The notes under the pieces: model-generated
The model's input: the letters and a program-made list of their open reading frames with translations, nothing else
What the model was told of the DNA's origin: nothing
Database searches by the model: none
Translations under genes and position numbers: made by a program
Shown: positions 11,430-22,758 of the stretch, in pieces
How positions within the stretch are numbered: position 1 is the stretch's first letter
Layout: every line of letters begins with the position of its first letter
NCBI GenBank assembly: GCA_949128115.1
Contig: OX421964.1
Span: 20,670,892 to 20,734,891 of the forward strand
Length of the DNA: 64,000 bases
Direction: 5' to 3'
Origin: Anaspis maculata
Taxonomy: Eukaryota; Arthropoda; Insecta; Coleoptera; Scraptiidae

Positions 11430-11760
11430 ACCTAAGAAACCAGTTGGTTTCTCTAGTGAACATCTATAGATTGGAATAAAAGATGAACGCCAAATTTCAA
11501 TCAATATTTTCCACTTCATAGCTGGAACCAAGCTATGGTAGAAGGTGAAGTTACCCGTTTGAGATAGTCAACACAGCAAGAGTGAAATAAGTAATACTTC
11601 TCTTTGAAGGGCCTTAAATTGTCTTCAGAGAAGGTTTAAAAATTGCGCATGAATTACATGAAGATAAAAGTAAGGTTAGAACAGTCAGACGATATGACAA
11701 ATATTCTGTACTCGGCTTCAGGGTAGCTATTCTTGAAAGTGTGGGAAAAACTTCCTGGGA
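11430..11760 (+). repeat. Old dispersed repeat, 5' block of copy A
   Basis: Diverged but collinear with 14950-15300. Shared landmarks: ACCA(G/C)TTGGTTT near the start, a GTAAGT(A)ATACTTCT-like segment, CAGA(A)A(G/C)xTTxxAAA, and GCATGAAxTACxxGAAGATAA. The matching 3' block of copy A is at 14060-14490, beyond the TA-flanked element. Confidence 0.5.
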
Positions 11761-11996
11761 GTAGTTGAATATAATGTAATCCGTACTACATTGTTGTGGC
11801 AAAAGTTGACTCAGAAACACAATTTTAGGCAACATTCGTTACATCAGTGTACTATGGAATGTGTTTCACTCCCATCAGGGAGTTTCCCCGCACACTTTTA
11901 AGAACAGCTACAATCCATTTTTTTTTTTATAAAGTCCATTGTAGTGCAAATGGCAAACACCTTTGCATTCACCGTCAATGCGAAGTAGTGTTTCAC

Positions 11997-12102
11997 TCTC
12001 GGCGAGACGAGAGCGAGAGTGGGTCGCTCTCGGTCTCGGTCTCGTACCATGTAGTCTCGCTCTCGGTCTCGTACTCTCGGCGAGACTCTCGGTCTCGGTG
12101 TT
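11997..12102 (+). repeat. Left CTCTCGGTCTCG array
   Basis: Irregular tandem array of CTCTCGG, TCTCGGTCTCG and GAGACGAGAGCGAG words in mixed orientation. Frames through it give artificial Ser/Arg-rich peptides, which should not be read as proteins. Confidence 0.85.
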
Positions 12103-13674
12103 TGTATTATTGACTTTTCAGAAAAATCAGGTTATTTTTGAACAAATGGCGCAAATTGAAATTCATATTTTATTTATTTTAGTTTACGGTATTTCAGCAA
12201 CATGGACTATTTATTAAGTGAGCGAACTTTATTCTTTCTCAATTTATTCGAAATTCATAGGAACAATGAATAGAGTCCTAGTTGATTTCTGTTCATCGTT
12301 ACGTACTAGATTGAATGAATTTCAAGATGGATGTTTCCTGTCAATTTTAGATGAGCAATTTTCACGAAGGTAACTGCGGTATAGGTTACTAAGGAAATTT
12401 AGATTGCGTAAAAGACAATCTTGGGATTTTATGCATTCTCAAATTTTAAAATGACTCAGCAATAAAATAGGTATTAGAAAAAGTTGATAAAATTGATTTT
12501 CCTTCATTATGACTGATCCTTTGTTTTTTAAAAACTTGGTTTTGAAGGAATGTGGCTCATCAGTTATACAGAATATATCCTTTAAATTTAGTTATGGTAA
12601 ATGAATCGCTTTTGAGTGAAATATAACAAATGCATTTTATTTGCATAAGCAATAATAGTGGTTATAAGGTGAAACACGGTGAAACACGGTGAAATCTATA
12701 GCCAGCTTCTGACAGCAAATCGAACAGATTTTATACTCGATTAAAAAAGCATTTTTGTTTGCTCATTCAAAATAAAAGAAATGTCGAGTCTGCTTTCGTC
12801 ACATTTGTTTGATTTTTTCCATTCAGTTCGTGGACCGGACTTTTGGGCAGGTACTCTTGGATTGTTGTCATGAAAGTCATAAAACCCAAAAATAAACTGA
12901 CCGTGCGACTTGCTGAATAGAGATGCGAAAGACACGTACGACTATAAAAGAAAGTTTTTGACACGTGTTTCGTTGGTTGGGTTTCAATTTTTTGGCAAGA
13001 AAACACTTGAGTATTAAGGATAGAGGCTTTCTTGCGTTATTTCGCAATCCATTGTTGATCCATTTTCTTCATTCATAAAATGTAGCGGTACATAGCACCT
13101 TAAATTTATCCAAATCAATACAAAACCCAACAAAACGGGGCTCGAAAACTGTACCTACAAAATTCCTGTGCGGCTCTATTGTGATTGCACACTAAAATAG
13201 GTAATGAAATTATGGCTGAACATCCCCATCTGGGCCTTTCAGGCCAAAAAGTGGAATACCTATAAAATAATAAGTATAAAGTACCTCTAATAGTGGACAC
13301 TTCTGTTACACAGCGCATCAGTATGAAAAGATAAAGCTTCTCTTTTCTAGTTTTGCACTGTCAAAGATAAAAACTGTCGATGTCAAATAAACCTCAACAT
13401 TTGGAAAACTTCCCGAACAGCCTCGGCTCGATGAGGTCGAAAAAGCTTCATCCTCTGGTGGAATAGTAGTTGATAATGAAGTGGTGAGTGTAGGTACGTG
13501 AGAAAGAAAAAGTCACCGAAATCTTACCTACATCTCAAATTTCAAATTCGGCTGTTTTCATATTCAGAGATTCTTATTATTTGTCCTTGAATAATCAGGT
13601 GATTATTAGAGAGTCCATCAATAGCATAAAAGGCCAATGAATGTATTTCTACGTATCATACGCATCAGTTATGG

Positions 13675-13820
13675 CACACCGAGACTCTCGGTTTACCGAG
13701 ACTCTCGTCATGGTAATCTCGTCTCGTTCTCGGTCTCGGTCATGGCACTCTCGTCTCGGTCTCGCTCTCGGTCTCGGTCCGAGAGCGAGACCGAGACCGA
13801 GAAAATCTCGCTCTCGTGGG
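13675..13820 (+). repeat. Right CTCTCGGTCTCG array with hairpin
   Basis: Same words as the left array. It ends in a near-perfect hairpin about CGGTCTCGGTCCGAGAGCGA (near 13770-13800), so the array is itself partly palindromic. Predicted Ser/Arg-rich frames are repeat artefacts. Confidence 0.85.
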
Positions 13821-14059
13821 AAACACTAATGCGAAGGTGTTCGCCATTTTTGTCACAATGGACTTTTGAAAAAAATGGACTGTACCCAGAAATCAGTTGG
13901 TAAAATTAGTAGGTTCCGTCAAAAATTAGACATTGGCTGAATTAAAAAAAATATTGTTGGTGCAACTCAATACTAAGTCAAAGAGAAAAGTCATGAAAAG
14001 AGAAAATGAAAAAACACAAGGAGATCCACTATGATATTCTCAAACTTTACTCCAAAATC

Positions 14060-14490
14060 CCGAAAGCCGGAAAACCGAGAACTCGAGAAGCTGAGAAATA
14101 TTTCTTGGTAAGTAGGCAGTATCATCACGAGAAACGTGCATTATATCCTCGCTGCACGAGCTTCAACTCTAGCTGCAAAAACTTGAAATAAAAAGAAAAA
14201 ACGAAGGCCAAACGAACAGAGGGCGTCACTGAAACATGCTGTCACTTCACAGACTTCAACTTGTTCATGAATATAATGCTTGAGTCAGTTCACCCATGGT
14301 GCATGGCCGCATCCTTGTGCACCGCATCCCTGCATCCCTTACCGTTTCTGTGTTTCTGATACTGTTATCAGAATCTCTAGAAAACCCCACCACCGTCTGT
14401 CGAATTTCATTCATTCATTTTTGTTGGCCTATTTCCATGCCAATTTCAACCAACAATTATGTGTAGTTCCATCGTTTCATCCGATCATGC
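14060..14490 (+). repeat. Old dispersed repeat, 3' block of copy A
   Basis: Collinear with 15290-15720. Shared landmarks: GAACTCGAGAAGCTG, ACAGAGGGCG, AACATGCTG, ATATAATGCTTGAGT, TTTCCATG(C/T)CAATTTCAAC and ACAATTATGTGTAGTTCCATC. Divergence is perhaps 20-25%. The short frames here are not conserved between copies, so I do not call them genes. Confidence 0.6.
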
Positions 14491-14929
14491 TTTTTGTAGC
14501 CTAAGCCTTTTTTACCAACGAAATTTTGGTTGTGAATCCTTCTAGTTATAAAAACTCCAAGTCTGACTCTATTCTCGTTATTCACAAAGATATTTGGAAA
14601 ATGAGACACTTAACAAAGTTTGTTACTGATTACAAGTTGAAATTTATCAAATTGAGCCAAACTTTCTGCCTGATTCCATTTCGAAAGTTGTGAAGAATGA
14701 AAAAAAAATACATGGCGATGGTGCACGCATAAGCATAAACGGCATGAACCAAGGTATAAGTTCTTGCCACAGCAACCTGGAATCGAAAGAAATATTATTC
14801 TAACAAAGTTGTACGTCTACTAAATGGACAAAAGAGGTTGCCACAAGAACTTTCGACCATTTTCCAGATTTTAACAAGTTCATGAATGTAATACTAAGTA
14901 CATTTCAGTTCCTACCGGTCCGGAAGTCT

Positions 14930-15720
14930 TTTCTCATTTTCCTCATATGTTTTGCTGAAAAACCACTTGGTTTGTTTAGTATAGTAAACATTGGAAGGAA
15001 CGACGAACATCAAATTTTGATTGACATTTTTCACTCCCTAGGTGAAACCTAGTGAAACTACCCTTTTAATATATCCGATCACAACAGGAGTTGAAGTAAG
15101 TGATACTTCTTTTCTTCTTTTTTTCCTTCTTTCCAAGGGCCCCGACTTTTCTTCAGAAACTTAGAAAAAGGATCAAAAATCACGCATGAACTACGCGAAG
15201 ATAAGAATCAGCTTGGAAACAATATGAGAATATGACAGATATTCGACAGAATATTTGGTATTTGGCGTCAAGTTTCGACCGAAAATTAGGTCTTGGAAAA
15301 CTCGAGAAGCTGGGGAATAATTTTTGAAAAGTAGTATCATCATTTGAAAGGTGAAGGTATCATCTTTGCAGCAGGAGCTCCGACGCTATACAAAAAATGG
15401 GTATAAGAGGTGAGAAACGGAGGAAACAAAGTTGTATGTTCACTAAAACACTAACAGAGGGCGGCACAGCAACATGCTGCCGCTCCACAGATTTCAACCT
15501 GTTTATAAATATAATGCTTGAGTGAATTTACCTATGGTGTATGACCACATACCATCGAAATGTATCTGATTGGTGCCTTGGTCGGCACCGAAATTTTTAG
15601 ATAGCCCGCCACCGACTGTCAATTTTCTTTCTTTATAAATTATCAATTGTTAGCGCATTTCCATGTCAATTTCAACGAACAATTATGTGTAGTTCCATCT
15701 GGTTGATCATGTTTTTTTAC
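14930..15720 (+). repeat. Old dispersed repeat, copy B (uninterrupted)
   Basis: It carries the landmarks of both copy A blocks in one run and so serves as the unsplit reference. A further partial, altered stretch (about 14735-14905) has the ACAAAGTTGTAxGTxxACTAAA landmark. The family is unrecognised; no terminal repeats or coding frame are evident. Confidence 0.55.
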
Positions 15721-16019
15721 AATAATTTCGGCATTATCAACTAATAGACATTTACAGCACAGTCGGAAAGGGCGCTTTGGGAAATTAAATATAAATCTCG
15801 AGTCATACACTGACAAGAGTCCACAGACGTATTCCTTGTTGGACGCTGACCTGACAAACAAACACAACAAAAATCGGTTGCGTCACCCCAAAACTTTTCC
15901 GACGGGTAGCAAGGAATGGATGGAGATTTTATTATGAGATGTCTCTTCAGGTGGGAAGTTAGAATTTGAGGAAAAGATTGAAGAATTGAGCTAGTTTTCT
16001 TAATAGGGGCTTCATTCTG

Positions 16020-16565
16020 AGCTCAATCATTTGAGTCCGGTCTCGATGAGCTAGGACTGTTACTCATTTTAAAGTGGAAAACTTTTGAAAAATTCAAGGA
16101 ATTTCAAGAGATATTACCAAAAAAATTTCAAGAATCGCTTACCCTTTGTGTCAAAAAAGTTGGTATATATCTGTTCACAAGTTAAAAAAGCTAAAAAATT
16201 CCGGTTTTACACAAAGAACCAAGTTATGTAGAAAGATGAGCGAGTGAGGTAGTCAGGTTGAAGATAACTTGCAGGAAATTGAAAATTTTGAAAATTTGAA
16301 TTTTCTGGGAAAACCTCAAATCTTTTTCCAAATCATCTTTGTTGTGAAGATCGTCAATGACGGCTCAACTTTTGAGGCTCCATCATTTGAGTCCGGTTTC
16401 GATAACCCAGGCCTGTTTTAGATTTTCAACAGGGTAATTTCCGGGGAATTGAAAAGAAAATTGTTGGAAAATTTCCAAGAGCCAGTTACCTTTTGTTTGA
16501 AGGAATACGGTAAAAATCTGTTCACGGGATAAAAAGCTGGAAAATTTGCAGTTTTTCCAGAGATG
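16020..16565 (+). repeat. Diverged direct duplication, period ~357 bp
   Basis: ATCATTTGAGTCCGGT(C/T)TCGAT occurs at about 16027 and 16383. Each is followed by a similar, diverged stretch ending in an ATCTGTTCACxxGxTAAAAAGCT segment. This is an old tandem duplication. The overlapping 100-codon minus-strand frame has no recognisable domain. Confidence 0.5.
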
Positions 16566-17958
16566 AAAACTCGGAAACCGTGAGTCCGATTTCGAAAATT
16601 TCCCCTCCAAAATTGAATTCAATCTTTCCTCAGCCTTCCATTTCGTGCACGTCTGCATCTGAAATGAATATTTCGTGGAGCTCACCGCATGTCAAACTTT
16701 TCATTGCAGTTTTCTCAAATTCACGGAATGTGCCAATTCCATTTTGTGAAAATTCACGTCGGTGTTGATTTTGAAAATGGGTCTACACGACGCTCAATCC
16801 AATCGACTTTCGATATCAGTTGGAATTTTTCGGAAAAAGCCGATCCCCGAGCAAAAATGTGTTTTTGAGTGAAGTCCTGCATCAAAAGCGAGTCGTCTGG
16901 TCAAAATAAAAGCGAGAGGCCCTCTCGGCTGGCAACGGCTAGGAGAAATATTAAAAATTCATAACGCTCGTCTAGAAAATAGTGGAAAATTGCAACTGCA
17001 GACTTATGTTGACTCTTTTGTTGTGTTGTTTCCTGCCTTATTTGGTCCCAATCCATCGGATAGATTTCGAATAATGAATGGTAAACTCAACTTTGACATT
17101 TTTTTATCATTTGACAGATGACAGAAAGGGCAATACTTTCAACTATTCCGAGCGGATTTTTTATGGGTCTTCAAACGGCATGTAGCAAGTCAAATTCCGT
17201 AAGCTCCTGTCATTTTTTAATAGTGACACTTCCGTTTGACTGATGACAGTCAATAACCATAGCTGCCTTACTTTTAGAGTCGAGTAACTTTGATCGGGTC
17301 ACGGGCAAAAAAAAACAGCAAACTTGACATTTCAAGCACGTGAGTGATCCCAAGGTCCCTAGTGATCGTCAATATGGCTGGCACTTGAGAAGACAGAAAA
17401 AGCGAACTTGGAGTTTCTATCGGGCACTTTTGAGCTTCAAAAGGATCGACTCCTGTCTGATCACTCTGACTTTCGAGTTACCCCAAGCCGTTGAATGAAG
17501 ACATTTATTGTCTGTGTACCAAATTTTGAGTCGATCGGATGGACATTGCGGCTTTTATATCATGGAAGCTTACACATATACATACAGACAGAGATCATTC
17601 TGGAAATGGTCTTAATCGTCATAGAAGACCTCAAAACGGATAATATTAGTTGAAATCTTAAACATTTTTTTTTAGCGCCTTCACAATACTACCCTTTCTT
17701 GTTGGGTATGGTGGAACGGAAAAGTAAAAGTAGTTGAATTGGAATTAATTTTGGTTTAAAATTGCCATCTGTTTTTTTCCATTGAATAAGGTCATATAGT
17801 TTTCAATTATCGTTGTGAATGAGAAAGTTGAGGTCAAACTTCAAGTTCTCATAATTTGAATTTTCCATTAATTTTTTGCCATACTGATTTTTCCCGCACT
17901 CCTTGACGACTCCCCAATGACAAACAAAAAACCATGTCATTTAAAGGTCGCCCAGTAT
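16566..17958. other. Non-coding sequence, no gene seen
   Basis: AT-rich. Two TTTGAC(A)xATGACAG-like words (17110-17125, 17235-17247) recur, but I see no element boundaries. No recognisable frame. Confidence 0.4.
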
Positions 17959-19432
17959 TTAAACTACGCAACGAAATTATTGTCGTACTCCAAATTTCAC
18001 CCTTTTTCAAAACAAGAGAACTCCCGACTGGTTTGAACAATTCTAATTCTGCTTGAAGCATTTGAGAGCTTGATTTTCTAGGTATACAATCGTATCAATT
18101 CGAAGATTAATAGATGTCAACTTGAGTTTCTACAGGGTGTTGAATGAAAGTAGTGCAACATTTATAAAGTTTGACTATCTCCCATTTGAAATCAAACTGT
18201 TTCTTTTGAATTTCAACATCAATGGCATGTAGCTGAAGTTCATATCTCAAAACGGTTTTTGATAATTCTCTCTATCTCTCTTATTTACAGGGTGGTATCG
18301 AAAAGACGACTTTTTTGTCTTCTGGTGATAACATTTTTCCATCTTTAACAATTTTTTGAATCCAGGGCTCATATTGAAGCTGGAGCCTTAGGTAAGAAAA
18401 CCCAATAAACATAATCGATTCAAGACCAACATTCAAAATATAGGGTGGCATCAAAAGTGACATATGAATATATCTGTCCAGGAATCCGACCGGGTGGAGA
18501 ATTAAATGGAAATCAACATTGTTTTCAGATGAGGCATTCATTCTGAACACTCTTTGATGTTCCATGATTGATTGTCACCAGAATGATCGATGGAGGGACC
18601 AAATAAGAATTGCCTATTTCTGAGAGAGAATCAGCTTTCTCGCTGGCCTGAAAATGTCCGTAACCAACGATACAAAATTCGGAACAATCGAGAACAGACA
18701 GTTCTCTTCGCTCTGTTTTCCGTTACACTAGTTACGGCATTTGCAGGTGAGTTATAGCGCTGTTTCTCATTGGAAAACATGCGGCTGCAATTTGGACCCT
18801 ACATCCAAAGTTCTTGCCACAATCAATCATCAAACATTAAAGAGTGTTCAAAATGAATGTCTCATCTGGAAACAATGTTGATTTCCATTTAATTCTCCAC
18901 CCGGTCGGATTCCTGGACAGATAGATTCATATGTCACTTTTGATGCCACCCTATATTTTGAATGTTGGTCTTGAATCGATTATGTTTATTGGGTTTTCTT
19001 ACCTAAGGCTCCAGCTTCAATGTGAGCCCTGGATTCTAAAAATTGTTAAAGATGGAAAAATGTTATCACCAGAAGACCAAAAAGTCGTTTTTTCGATACC
19101 ACCCTGTGAGTAAAAGAGATAGGGAGATTAATCAAAAACCGTTTCGAGATATGAACTTAAGCTACATGTCATTGATGTTGAAATTCAAAATAAACAGTTT
19201 TATTTCAAATGGGAGTATACGTCAAACTTTATGAATGTTGCACTACTTTCTTTAACACCCTATAGAAACTCAAGTTGACATAGAAATCTTCAAATTGATA
19301 CGATTCTATACCTAGAGAATCAAGCTCTCAAATGCTTTAAACAGAATTGAAATTGTTCGAACCAGTCGGGAGTTTTCTTGTTTTGAAAAAGGGTGAATAT
19401 TGGAGTACGACAATAATTTCGTTCCGTAGTTT
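17959..19432. mobile_element. Concentric CAGGGTG foldback (copy 1)
   Basis: A ~1.47-kb palindrome. The outer arms start AAACTACGxAACGAAATTATT (about 17961) and end with its complement (19432). Within them is a second pair of termini, TA-CAGGGTGTTGAATGAAAG at 18131 and the complementary AACACCC at 19255-19260. A third pair is TA-CAGGGTGGTATCGA at 18286 and ATACCACCCTG ending 19106. The offset between the second and third termini is about 155 bp on both sides. The loop is short (about 18666-18720). The mirrored frames at 18281-18565 (minus) and 18931-19113 (plus) are arm artefacts. Confidence 0.8.
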
Positions 19433-19600
19433 AGAAGAGACAAGACGAAACAAGTTGGTCTCGATCTTGACGGCATCACTGTTTGATCGCCTAACGTAAT
19501 TCTGGATTGAACACCCTGTAAATAAAGGGAGAAATGTGTTCGAATTTTCTTGCGTTTAATGACAATATTCCAAAGATTCCCCATTCTTTAATCATTGTGT
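19433..19600. other. Sequence ending in a lone CACCCTG-TA terminus
   Basis: ACACCCTGTA at 19511-19520 looks like the right-hand end of a further CAGGGTG-type element outside the foldback. No matching TACAGGGTG was found to the left of 17959, so it is either truncated or coincidental. Confidence 0.3.
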
Positions 19601-20830
19601 CCATGGATATACGAGTGGTATAACTTCCCCAACGCAGAGCTAATTAAAAACCTCCCCTCGTATTTATGGAATAACGAAACATCCTTGTTGTTTGACAATT
19701 ATTAGATTTCGCATGCTGCCCCATCATGCCGGCGGAATGTGTCGCGTTGAGATTTGGACTGTATTATTTGAAGAGCTAAGGCACGTATATACCCGCCGCC
19801 CCCGGTAATCGGGTTCCAGTGTACCTCCGAGGAATTTGTATGTATAAGTAATAAATTGTCGGTGTGCGAGAATGTCCAGGCGGCAGCGGAGTGTAGTAGT
19901 GTTGGTTGGTGGTGGTGGTGGCGGCCAGAAGCAGAAGAGGGGGGCGGCCGGAGGCAGGGTGGTTGTGAAGATGGGCGGCCTGGGTGGGTGGTCGTCGTCC
20001 GCTGTGATGCTGTACGGTTTCACCCGGGGGGTGTGGGGAGAGCCTTGTACAACACGTGCGCCGGGGGTGGACGTCTCCGCATACGCTCTGGCACTAGATT
20101 AACCATGCCAGGACCGGAACGACACTAAATCTTATCCGAGGATGAATCTGCCTTAGCACATTCATCAAGGAGGACTAGCAAGGATTCCTCTTTCCGGAAA
20201 AGAAATCAAAATTGTGCAACTGGCGCACGCCACTGGGTGCGCTTTCGCTTCCACCAAACTCTGGCTTTGGTGTATGTGTATGTGTGCGTGTGGCGTACGC
20301 AAAGGGTTCGGGGGAGCCACTGGGTGGCGGTCCAGGGCCATATTCCGCGGGCATGAGACAATGAGATAGTGTTACATACGGGCCGGTAAGACCTGCCGTG
20401 AGGATGGGGGTGGCAGCACGGGGGCGGCCAGAGGGGGACGGCGGTGTAGTGCGTGTCAGCACACACACCCTCCTAGGCCTCTAGATCAATACCTCAGGGC
20501 AGCGGCGCTGGACCCAGGTCCACCAGCCTACTTTACATTCCCTTTCCCTCACGCCGCCGCCCCCCCGAAAAGCTCCGCCGCCGAGTTCGTGCTTGTGCTT
20601 GCTTCTCTGCAAAGCTCAGCGCCGCCGAGAGAGGAGTTAGTTGCCAGGAGCGGACTCGGACTTGAGAGAGTGGAGGAGTCTGAGCTGAGCCAGTGTCCGG
20701 CGCTAAACGGCCAGCAGGGAATTGGCGCGTCGCGGGTGAGGCGGGTCGGAAGGGCCTCTTTAAATCCGGATCTGGCAATTATGTGCTTGTCCCAGAGCTT
20801 TGACCCGTCTCGACCATTCAGGTTTTTTTT
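19601..20830. other. GC-rich, apparently single-copy island
   Basis: Contains GGTGGTGGTGGCGG (about 19908-19924), CCGCCGCC (about 20550-20585), GTGTATGTGTGTGCGTG (about 20270-20290) and the homeodomain-like words CTAATTAAAA (19639) and TATTTATGG (19660). Several 75-100-codon frames overlap on both strands, as expected of GC-rich non-coding DNA, and none shows a domain. It may be regulatory or UTR/intron sequence of a host gene; this is an inference. Confidence 0.35.
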
Positions 20831-21600
20831 GTTTTGTATATCTACCCTACCTGTAAGGTGTTTGGAGCTTTCCAGCGGAAGTCCATTTTAGAGTGCGAAA
20901 TGCATTTTTAACATTTTTTTGAATAATTCTATTCCCAAGTCGCAGGAAGGAGCAAGGCAGGTGTTTTCCGAGGAACCGCAAGTGTCAATCATATTATAAT
21001 ACCAATTTTCCCCTTTTAATATTTCACTCGACCTTTCCGCCTTCCTGACGTATTCAATACAGACGCTTTGTTTTATTAACAACGCTTGCGGTTATTCAGG
21101 ATGGACTCACCTCTAAGTTTACCAGTTTATTTTCACGCACGATCACTATCGAAGTGATGAATAGCGCACAACCACCATTCTCAGGAAGACAGGAAATATA
21201 GGTATTGGAACAGGCTGTGCGATTTTGATTACCAAAACGCACTTTTAGGGAATTTTGATTTAAATTGATTCGTGTTAGCTATGGGTTGGTACCTGTCATG
21301 AAAGCTAAAAATCCCTCGACTATTTGTCAGCATTTGCAGGACGGACAGAATTCACGTGCAATGCACCGAAATCATGATTTCGACAATCTCGATGAATGTA
21401 GTTAGTTAGCTATGAAATCTCCCAGCGGTGAGATGGAAGAATTTAATAATCACCCATAATTTTCGGTAAATTACAGTCATTTGTATTCGTCTGATAAAAT
21501 ATTTTTTAAACAATGGAGCTTCCTCTTACCTACGTCTTTTTCTACATGAGAGCACACCAGTGTAAACTGGAAAAAATCTTAGCGCCGGCGCCTCCGTGAT
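20831..21600. other. Non-coding sequence, no gene seen
   Basis: AT-rich sequence without a recognised repeat or coding frame. Confidence 0.4.
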
Positions 21601-21629
21601 GCGCTCCTGCCAAACTAAACTGGGCAAAA

Positions 21630-22243
21630 ATTCAAGTGGATCACTCCAAAATTCTGCCTTGGTTAAAATGAGGATATCTGGAGAATCGCCTCATTTTGGA
21701 ATTTTTTGTGATGCTCGACAGAGTAGTTTTTTGACAACCATACTCCATCTTAGATCACTCAATTGTCTACCTCATATTCAATATACAGGATGGCAATGAA
21801 AGGAGTGCAAAAATGACCTAACGTCAGCAAGGTGCTATTTCAAGAAAGCTAGTCACAGAAGCACAGAATTTTGTCGTCATATTTTCGAAAAGCGTACATC
21901 AATATCTCGAAACATTCTTGGACTTTTGATCGCATTTTGTTTTTCCAAAGAGTTATTACTTTTTGCAATTTTTTGATTTTTTGGTATAGACTTTGTCAGA
22001 GCTGTTGCTCATCTTCGAAATTTGACGAGACCGTGCCTAATAGCTGTATCAAATGTACCCTGAAACAATTTAATTCCATCGGCCCTCAGAATAGACCCAT
22101 TCGGTGAAAACGAGAGAGACAGACTTATACAGAAATCTGTGTGAGAAAAGAGACACAAAGTGAGTTGCGCGCGCATCTGAATCATAGATATCTGAATGAC
22201 CATCTAGAGAAATTCAGCATGAGGTTTGCGCTCCTGATATTCC
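21630..22243. mobile_element. Degenerate relative of the CAGGGTG foldbacks
   Basis: A left module resembling 22780-22930 (GGATCACTCCAAAATT..., then ATATCTxGxxAA) leads to TA-CAGGATGGCAATGAAAGGAGTG at 21784. Its body matches the module after 22933, including AAGCGTACATCAATATCTCGAAACxxTT. A possible right end, ATTCCCTGTA, is at about 22236. The mirrored half is mostly missing, so this looks like half of a foldback or an unduplicated ancestor. Confidence 0.5.
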
Positions 22244-22758
22244 CTGTATGTTTCATTTTTGACAGAGCATGTGAATTAAGACTTCAACTGCCATCATTTT
22301 GACGTTTACGCTAGTGAAAGTTCACTGCTGAATGATGAGGTGACCTCCACTCAACATGGATTAAGATGTGTGCCAGGGCTACCCCTCTAAAGGAAGGAGA
22401 GTCAGAGACCGTGTAACCGCAAAACATACAGGTCAGCAGCATTCCCACCTATTTTTACAGAACATGTATTCCGGGTCAATCTCATGGAAGAAGCTTTGCA
22501 TCCTTTATCACCGACAGCAACTCTTCGAGAGCCTAGAGAACTACGACTATGATCTATAAGTGCTCCCAGAAGGTGACAGTAGCCGAAGACAGGCCGACCT
22601 GTAAGAATTTGTCACACTATCGCGGACAGAAACACTCAAAGGAACTGGGGAGTCTGGAAGCTACTACTAGGAACTGTCCGTGTTTTCCGCGATCAGGGAC
22701 TTCTAATCTAACCACATCTTGTTGCTTTTAACCACTTTTCTTGTCTGGCTCTTTATTT
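22244..22758. other. Non-coding sequence, no gene seen
   Basis: No repeat partner and no recognisable coding frame. Confidence 0.35.

Larger units (their letters stand above)
11911..13882. mobile_element. TA-flanked 1.97-kb element with CTCTCGG arrays
   Basis: The terminal inverted repeat runs from CAATCCATTTTTT (11911) through GTCCATTGT, AATGGCxAACACCTTxGCATT to GTGTTTC, and is mirrored at 13827-13882, ending ATGGACTG. TA flanks both sides (11909-11910, 13883-13884). Directly inside each terminal repeat lies a CTCTCGGTCTCG array (about 11997-12102 and 13675-13820). The middle 1.5 kb is AT-rich with no transposase that I recognise. TA duplication suggests Tc1/mariner-type integration; a non-autonomous element is the best reading. 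Confidence 0.75.

Noticed and set aside
11963..13903. Ser/Arg-rich frames that look like SR-protein domains
   Set aside because: They are translations of CTCTCGGTCTCG arrays and occur in several frames at once.
18281..19113. Pair of highly similar 94- and 60-codon frames suggesting a duplicated gene
   Set aside because: They are the two arms of one palindrome read in opposite directions.
20175..20891. Several 80-100-codon overlapping frames in the GC-rich island
   Set aside because: Mutually overlapping on both strands, as expected from low stop-codon density in GC-rich DNA; none has a recognisable motif.
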